Shown here one piece after another: positions 57,970-64,000 of a stretch of 64,000 nucleotides of DNA. The stretch lies in assembly GCF_046630445.1 (NCBI RefSeq), contig NC_092333.1:710628001-710692000 (forward strand), written 5' to 3'. How positions within the stretch are numbered: the first letter of the stretch is position 1; the number at the start of each line of letters is the position of its first letter. This stretch comes from Rutidosis leptorrhynchoides (taxonomy: Eukaryota; Streptophyta; Magnoliopsida; Asterales; Asteraceae). The position numbers were made by a program, and so were the translations under genes. The notes under the pieces are model-generated. The model ran no database searches and had not been told where the DNA came from. It saw only the letters and a program-made list of their open reading frames with translations.

Positions 57970-59274
57970 ATGAGTAGTTCCGACGAAGAAAGTTTGGTTA
58001 ACGCAATGAAAAGTATATTTGCTTATCGAAATAACGTGGTAATACGTAGAGAGGTCGAGGAACAAAATGAGGCTCAAAGCTCGAGACGAAAACGTCGCTA
58101 CATTCGTCGTGATCGTGTAGAAACGCACAATCGTTTGATGAAAGATTATTATGTTCAAGATCCGAAGTATCCCCCTGAATATTTCAAACGGCGTTATCGA
58201 ATGTCACAAAGTCTTCTTGAAAAAATAATTGAAGGTATACTTTCTTACTCTACTCGTCCTAATGCACCAAAGTGGTTTACTTATTTTCAACAACGTCCCG
58301 ATGCACGTGGTGTTTTCGGAGTATCTACTATTTTAAAAGTCACTTCTGCCATTCGTCAACTAGCATACGGTGATTCACCGGATCTATTTGACGAACATTT
58401 ACAAATTTCAGAGAGAACATCACGTGAGTCTTTGCAAAATTTTACAAGATGTATTATAGACTTGTATGGTAATGTATACATGAGAGAACCGACCGAGGAC
58501 GATATACGTCGGTTGTATCATAAACATGAAGAACTTCACGGCTTTCCTAGAATGCTTGGAAGCATTGATTATATGCATTGGGCTTGGGGTAAATGTCCAA
58601 ATGCATGGAAAGGGCATTTCACCCGAGGCGATCACGGTTACCCGACAATCATGTTGGAAGCCGTTGCATCGTATGACAATTGGATTTGGCATGCATATTT
58701 TGGAATGGCCGGTTCGAACAATGACTTGAATGTCCTTAATGCATCTCCATTGTTTGATAGTTTACTAACTGACACGGCTCCTCAAGTTCCATACGAAATT
58801 GGGGACATTGATTTTGATCGAGGCTACTATCTTGCCGATGGGATTTACCCTTCGTGGGCTTCTTTCGTTAAGGGATTCTCAAGTGTTGTTGACGCAAAAA
58901 GGAAATACTTTACAAAGAAACAATCTGCAGCTCGTAAAGACGTTGAGAGGACATTTGAAATTTTGCAAGGTCGTTGGGGTATTTTAAGACAACCAGCTAG
59001 GGCATATAGTGTAAACGCAATCAAAAGAATCATGTATGATTGCATCATATTGCACAACATGATAATTGAAGACAATGGTTTTAACATCGCTGAAAATAAA
59101 TCTTACTACTTGCCTGTCAACAACCTGCAAGGATCAACTTGGTACGAAAGGTGTGATGTATATGCCGAGAAGACAAAAGAGCTGCGTAACAAAGACGAGC
59201 ATGAGTATCTTCGACATACTCTAGTTTCGCATCTATGGCATAATCGCGATGACGAAATAGTTAACGAATTGTAA
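57970..59274 (+). CDS. PIF/Harbinger (Plant_tran type) transposase
   Basis: This 434-residue DDE nuclease would cut and rejoin element ends at TWA targets. The N-terminal part has a basic patch at 39-48 (RRKRRYIRRD) that could serve as nuclear localisation or DNA contact, then a helical region (about 70-180, YFKRRYRMSQSLLEKIIEGI). The catalytic core has D200 in LGSIDYMHWAW, D290 in YYLADGIYP and E326 in KDVERTFEILQGRW, with the family motif ILHNMIIED near 352-360. The length is normal for plant PIF/HARBI-like proteins and all three acidic residues are present. The start codon follows a CA-rich leader and a TATATATA at about 57845. ALP1-like domesticated genes are related, but the terminal repeats and target duplication show this copy is a transposon. 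Confidence 0.92.
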   Translation: MSSSDEESLVNAMKSIFAYRNNVVIRREVEEQNEAQSSRRKRRYIRRDRVETHNRLMKDYYVQDPKYPPEYFKRRYRMSQSLLEKIIEGILSYSTRPNAPKWFTYFQQRPDARGVFGVSTILKVTSAIRQLAYGDSPDLFDEHLQISERTSRESLQNFTRCIIDLYGNVYMREPTEDDIRRLYHKHEELHGFPRMLGSIDYMHWAWGKCPNAWKGHFTRGDHGYPTIMLEAVASYDNWIWHAYFGMAGSNNDLNVLNASPLFDSLLTDTAPQVPYEIGDIDFDRGYYLADGIYPSWASFVKGFSSVVDAKRKYFTKKQSAARKDVERTFEILQGRWGILRQPARAYSVNAIKRIMYDCIILHNMIIEDNGFNIAENKSYYLPVNNLQGSTWYERCDVYAEKTKELRNKDEHEYLRHTLVSHLWHNRDDEIVNEL

Positions 59275-59554
59275 CTTTTTAATCGCGATAACGTAATGTT
59301 TTTTTTTTTTTTTTTTTAATTTTTAGGAATCGTATGGTTTTTTATTATTAGGAAATGTAATGTTTAATTTTTATTTTAATGGAAGTTATTTCTATTTATG
59401 TTAATTTTTATAATTATATTCATTTATGTCATAATTAAAATCATAAAAAAATAAAATAAAAATATAAACTAACATGCCCAACTGACAGAGGTCACCACTC
59501 TCCACTTTTTCTGACTTAGCAAGTCAGACCTGACATGCCAAGTGACATCAGTCA

Positions 59555-59569
59555 CCACTCCCAGTGCTC
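59555..59569 (-). repeat. Harbinger right terminal inverted repeat
   Basis: CCACTCCCAGTGCTC, partner of 57636-57650, followed by TAA. Confidence 0.85.
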
Positions 59570-59572
59570 TAA

Positions 59573-60540
59573 TATGAGTATATCTAATTAATTAGATAGA
59601 TACCCTGTTGTAAACGCATATGCTCGATTATATTGTAAAACACATACTACGTATTTTTTATGGTAAAGCCGATTGGTTAATAAAATTACTTCATATTTAT
59701 TTTGTTTGTCCTATAACCTAAATAAATTCGGAGCAGAATACATGTGAGCATGTCGGCATAATTTTGTTATCTAATAGGTGTATTTGCTTTATATAAAGTC
59801 TATTGATATTGATTATCAAATATCAATTATCATGGTAATGACTTTTTCATATGTATACACTATGTGGGCATCGTAATTACAGAGTATTTGATAAATCCCT
59901 ACAAGTTTTCATGGTGTAGTTATGTGCGGTGTATGTATGTATGTATATTTAGTTGTTCTTGGTGAATACATATATTGACCTCGAATTTATTTAAACTTGA
60001 TGTCATAATTGTTCCATTATAATATAGCTTATAATTGTAGATTTGATCAGTTTAGTCATTCATGAATTGTGTTGCAAACCGACACTATATGTTGTTCGCA
60101 AATTAAATCAAGATATACATAACTTGAGCATGCTTTAATATGACTTATATGTAAGTCGTGGTCTTAAAACACACTTAAAGATCATTTTCTACTAGTCATG
60201 AATTTTATGTCATAGTTAGATTATGTATGTTTATGAAAATCATATATTTTGATATATAAGTATATAATTTGATCCGCTTGCTATTATGAATGATTATTCG
60301 GTTTATAAAAATTGGTGTTACATCATATTTATCCGATTTTTGATTATACGAATATTGGTTGTAATTCGTTATTGCCGAATTGGATATAGTTTGGTGAAAC
60401 AACAGAGTATTACTCTGTTATGATAATTCCGCTTTGATCAAGTGGTGGAGCTTTGTGATATTATTTTTATTTGTGGTTGTGTAGATCACATGATTATATA
60501 TGATAAATAATCTGCTTCTACAAATTTTAGTGTCTACAAT
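59573..60540. other. Unassigned AT-rich stretch
   Basis: About 970 bp with short ORFs only and a GTAT tetranucleotide run near 59932. No gene, repeat terminus or RNA recognised. Confidence 0.45.
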
Positions 60541-60894
60541 TATAACGACCCTCATTTTTTCATTCTATATTTTCTTCCTTATTAATTGCCCAAACAAAGA
60601 ATTTAAAACGAAATGAATAACTCTGATCAATAACTGTCAAGTCTTAAAAACTATAAAGCATACTAATTAACTTAGTACAATAATTGACAAGTTAATAAAA
60701 GATGAAAATAATAAGCTAATTAACTTTCGTGAACAAAAAGTAATAACTCAAAACTTAAGGTGTTTAAACAATTAAACTTGAGAACATAAAGAACCATTTT
60801 AACCAAACCAAAAGTACAAGGACTAAAACGAAAACGTTACATCCCTTCCTCCTAACCCTAGCCGATTTTGGGCAAGGCAAAAAGACTATTTTGC

Positions 60895-60919
60895 CCCCCC
60901 CCCCCCCCCCCCCCCCCCC
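60895..60919. repeat. Poly-C tract
   Basis: About 24 consecutive C in the U3 of element F. Confidence 0.9.
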
Positions 60920-61020
60920 AAAACTCGGCCAAAACCACCACCCATAACCTAACCTTAATTTCTAACTTTTCCTCCAAGTATTCTAACCTAAACCTAATTC
61001 TAGAATGACCTAATCTCAAC

Positions 61021-61028
61021 TATAAAAG
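61021..61028 (+). promoter_or_regulatory. TATA box of element F LTR
   Basis: TATAAAAG, about 480 bp into the LTR, followed by a CT-rich leader (TTCTCATCCCATTCTC) typical of a plant transcription start; start expected near 61050. Confidence 0.6.
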
Positions 61029-61522
61029 AAGGTGCTAGGTTATCATTTTTCTCATCCCATTCTCTCATTCATAATCACCTCACAAAAACAATCAAACCCT
61101 CTCCTCCCTCTCTTGTCTCACGGCCACAATACCACCACCACAACACCACCATCGATCAACACCACACACCACCATTCGGTTTTTTTAACAAAACCGAATA
61201 CCACCATCACCACTTCAAATTTTGGTTATTTGCTTCTACTTTTCGGGTAATCTTCAAGTGATCTTCAACGTGTTCTTGAAGATCTTCGACGTGTTCTTGT
61301 TATTCGGGTTGATTTGATCTTACATCTTCAAGTCTTCTTTTCTTTTCTTGTTAATCTTCATCTTATATTATCAAGGTATGATCCAACATCTTAACTTTTA
61401 ATTGTTCATTCAATTCATTCGCTTAATTCAAATTTGTGTTCTTGATCTTAATCATTCATGTTCATGTTGTAAAAAAAAAAATCTAACATATATATACATA
61501 TACATCACGGCTCATATACATA

Positions 61523-61527
<5 letters not shown>

Positions 61528-61603
<76 letters not shown>
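61528..61603. repeat. (TA)n microsatellite
   Basis: About 37 TA units. Confidence 0.95.
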
Positions 61604-61605
<2 letters not shown>

Positions 61606-61654
61606 CCTATACATGTTCACGGCTAGAAAAAAAAAAAAGAGGTTTTGATCTTCA

Positions 61655-62358
<704 letters not shown>

Positions 62359-63703
62359 TACTACTTATACTACATACTACAACCTAACACTTATACACTT
62401 ATACTACTACTAACACTTATAATGTACTACTTATATTATAATACTTATATTATAAGATTATAACATACACGATAATGTGAAATTACTCGAACGTCAACGC
62501 TACTTATGGCCTAGGGTGATCCTTGGTACCATTATGGGACGCTTGTGGATCTCGAATGCCAAGACTTAGATTCTGGTCAAGAGATCTTGGGCCAACCGGT
62601 AACAATAGATCATTCAAGTGACTCGGCGGTGGCATAGATGTTTGGGTATGGTGCACAATATCAAACCCGACTATAGTGATCATACACTCACTAAGTGAAC
62701 AACACTTAGTCACTTGCACACTTAATAAGTGGTGGACTTATTAAGGACAACTCACTAGTGTTCAACACTAACTTACTAAACATAGAAACTTACTAAAAAT
62801 GAAAAACTTACTAAGAATGAGAACTTAGTAAAACGAACTACACTTAAACACTTGAATACTTAAACTTAAACTTGGGCAAACATTTAACTACTCTTAAATG
62901 TCATTAGGTTGACTTTCTGCTCACATTCATCCAACTCTTCTTATCCGAGGAATAACAAACTCTTCTCCTACTTACTAAGGTGAACTTCATAGTTCCACTT
63001 ACTATTGCGCAATTTATTTAAACTTATTGGGGGTGAGACACATGCTTCTTTTAATATTTACAACTTAGACACAAGTACCAACTATTAAAACTGTGCTATA
63101 CCTGGCTATGTCCTGCAAGTCCCCACTGTGATATTTTTAATTGCTTTTACATAACGCATTCTTAATTATTGGGGGTAGGCCTATCGGGAGTAACGTCCCC
63201 GATACATTTGACCAAGTCATTGTATTACTTAATAATGATTCAAACCGACAAGGACAGTACAACTTGTCACGGGGCAAACTTTAAAACTGTTTAGTCTAAA
63301 TATCACAAACTTGGCACTTAGTTTTAGATCTCTGCGAGATCTACTATTATATATAAAAATATTGTGGTCTAAACAACAGCCAACTATTTTGTTAAACCTA
63401 TGAACTTCACTCAACCTTTTTGGTTGACACTTTAGCATGTTTTGTCTCAGGTTACGATTGATCAGCTTACTCTTATCTATGTGATGCTACTTGGACTCTA
63501 GGACTTGAAGAAAGAGTCACATTTATTATTTATGCATTTATTTACATTCTTGTAATTTCAATTCTTGTAAGGACATTCTATTTTCCGCTGCGTACTCAAT
63601 AAAGTTTGTTTTATCATATAGTGTCGTTCTCATTATATAATATGTTGGTATTTTTGATATTAATGTCACATTCACCCAGGCCCTAATTGGGAGTGTGATA
63701 CAT

Positions 63704-63715
63704 TGGTATCAGAGC
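63704..63715 (+). other. Primer binding site of element F
   Basis: TGGTATCAGAGC, one base after the LTR end at 63702. Confidence 0.9.
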
Positions 63716-63915
63716 ATAACCAGGCTGCTATAGAGAACCAGGATTGCATCTTTATGTGTGCCTTACTTGCTAGCTAGGGTGCCTTAGCAATCTAGGAAAC
63801 TATAACTTTTTCTGCATTAGACTTAAAGCACTTAGGATTGCCTTATAATCTTAACAACTTTGCTTTAATAATTTTGGCTTAAAATTCTAATCAAAGTCTC
63901 TTTCCTAATGCTAGG

Positions 63916-64000
63916 ATGTCAAGCGTTAATCAACCAAACAAAACAACTCTCTTCAAACCATCTGAAGTAACGGCTCACTTCAAACCTGCCGCTGAAGAAG
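63916..64000 (+). CDS. Start of element F gag (cut by window end)
   Basis: ATG about 200 bp after the PBS; 28 codons visible, beginning MSSVNQPNKTTLFKPSEV, hydrophilic and without a domain yet. The position after the PBS supports gag. Confidence 0.5.
   Translation, partial: MSSVNQPNKTTLFKPSEVTAHFKPAAEE

Larger units (their letters stand above)
57636..59569 (+). mobile_element. PIF/Harbinger DNA transposon, compact and apparently complete
   Basis: 1934 bp between TAA duplications. The 15-bp terminal inverted repeats are GAGCGGTGGGACTGG at the left and, read inverted, GAGCACTGGGAGTGG at the right (12 of 15 match). One ORF encodes the transposase. The 3' subterminal region repeats GTCACCACTC (59491 and 59551), a possible transposase site. 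There is no second Myb-like ORF, which most plant PIF elements carry. Confidence 0.88.

Noticed and set aside
57970-59274. Domesticated host gene of HARBI1/ALP1 type
   Set aside because: Matching terminal inverted repeats and TAA duplication show it is still within a transposon.

Overview
The window is nuclear DNA of a flowering plant. It is AT-rich and made almost entirely of transposable elements. No ordinary host gene can be supported. Several LTR families here (LTR ends such as ACGGGACATTTCA, and the TGTCATACCCCG and TGTAACAACCCG types) match, from memory, chromovirus LTRs abundant in the daisy family. Asteraceae is therefore my best guess, held moderately. The setting looks like heterochromatin, with elements inserted into elements.

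Left 40 kb: a set of nested insertions. The base is one LTR of a Ty3 element (D, + strand; 6509-8029 and 39202-40295). Its left side is cut by the end of a non-autonomous Athila-like element (1-6508). Its middle is split by element A (8030-39201, - strand, TSD CCTGA). Inside A lies B (13728-33491, + strand, TSD GACAC), a nearly whole Tekay-like chromovirus with gag, protease, RT, RNase H, integrase and chromodomain. Inside B's 5' LTR lies C (15299-25843, - strand, TSD ATTGC), a close relative of A. All three TSDs and LTR pairs can be read directly. LTR differences fall from about 1 percent in A and B to about 0.4 percent in C, which agrees with the order of nesting.

A and C are non-autonomous. 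Each carries a sense ORF next to the PBS (whole, 168 aa with a coiled coil, in C; broken in A) and a 57-codon hydrophobic ORF on the antisense strand near the 3' end, with a TATA box about 75 bp upstream. Their LTRs contain a tRNA-like cassette (A and B boxes) with a TTA-repeat tail.

Right 24 kb: a fragment of another LTR element (about 40296-40500), a non-autonomous Helitron (41806-45783), a broken Ale-like copia element (45946-50131, - strand), a LINE with two long open ORFs (about 50150-56568, + strand), a possible solo copia-type LTR (56780-57438), a compact PIF/Harbinger transposon with an open transposase and TAA target duplication (57636-59569), about 1 kb without features, and the 5' LTR, PBS and first gag codons of a further Ty3 element (F, from about 60541 past the window end).

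Signals the standard parts list does not explain: near-palindromic GGACGCCGTCC arrays with alternating 20/25-bp spacing at both ends of B's LTR; a small hairpin with a compensatory stem change shared by the LTRs of A, C, D and F; telo-box clusters in the LTRs of B and F; the antisense ORF; and the Pol III-like boxes.
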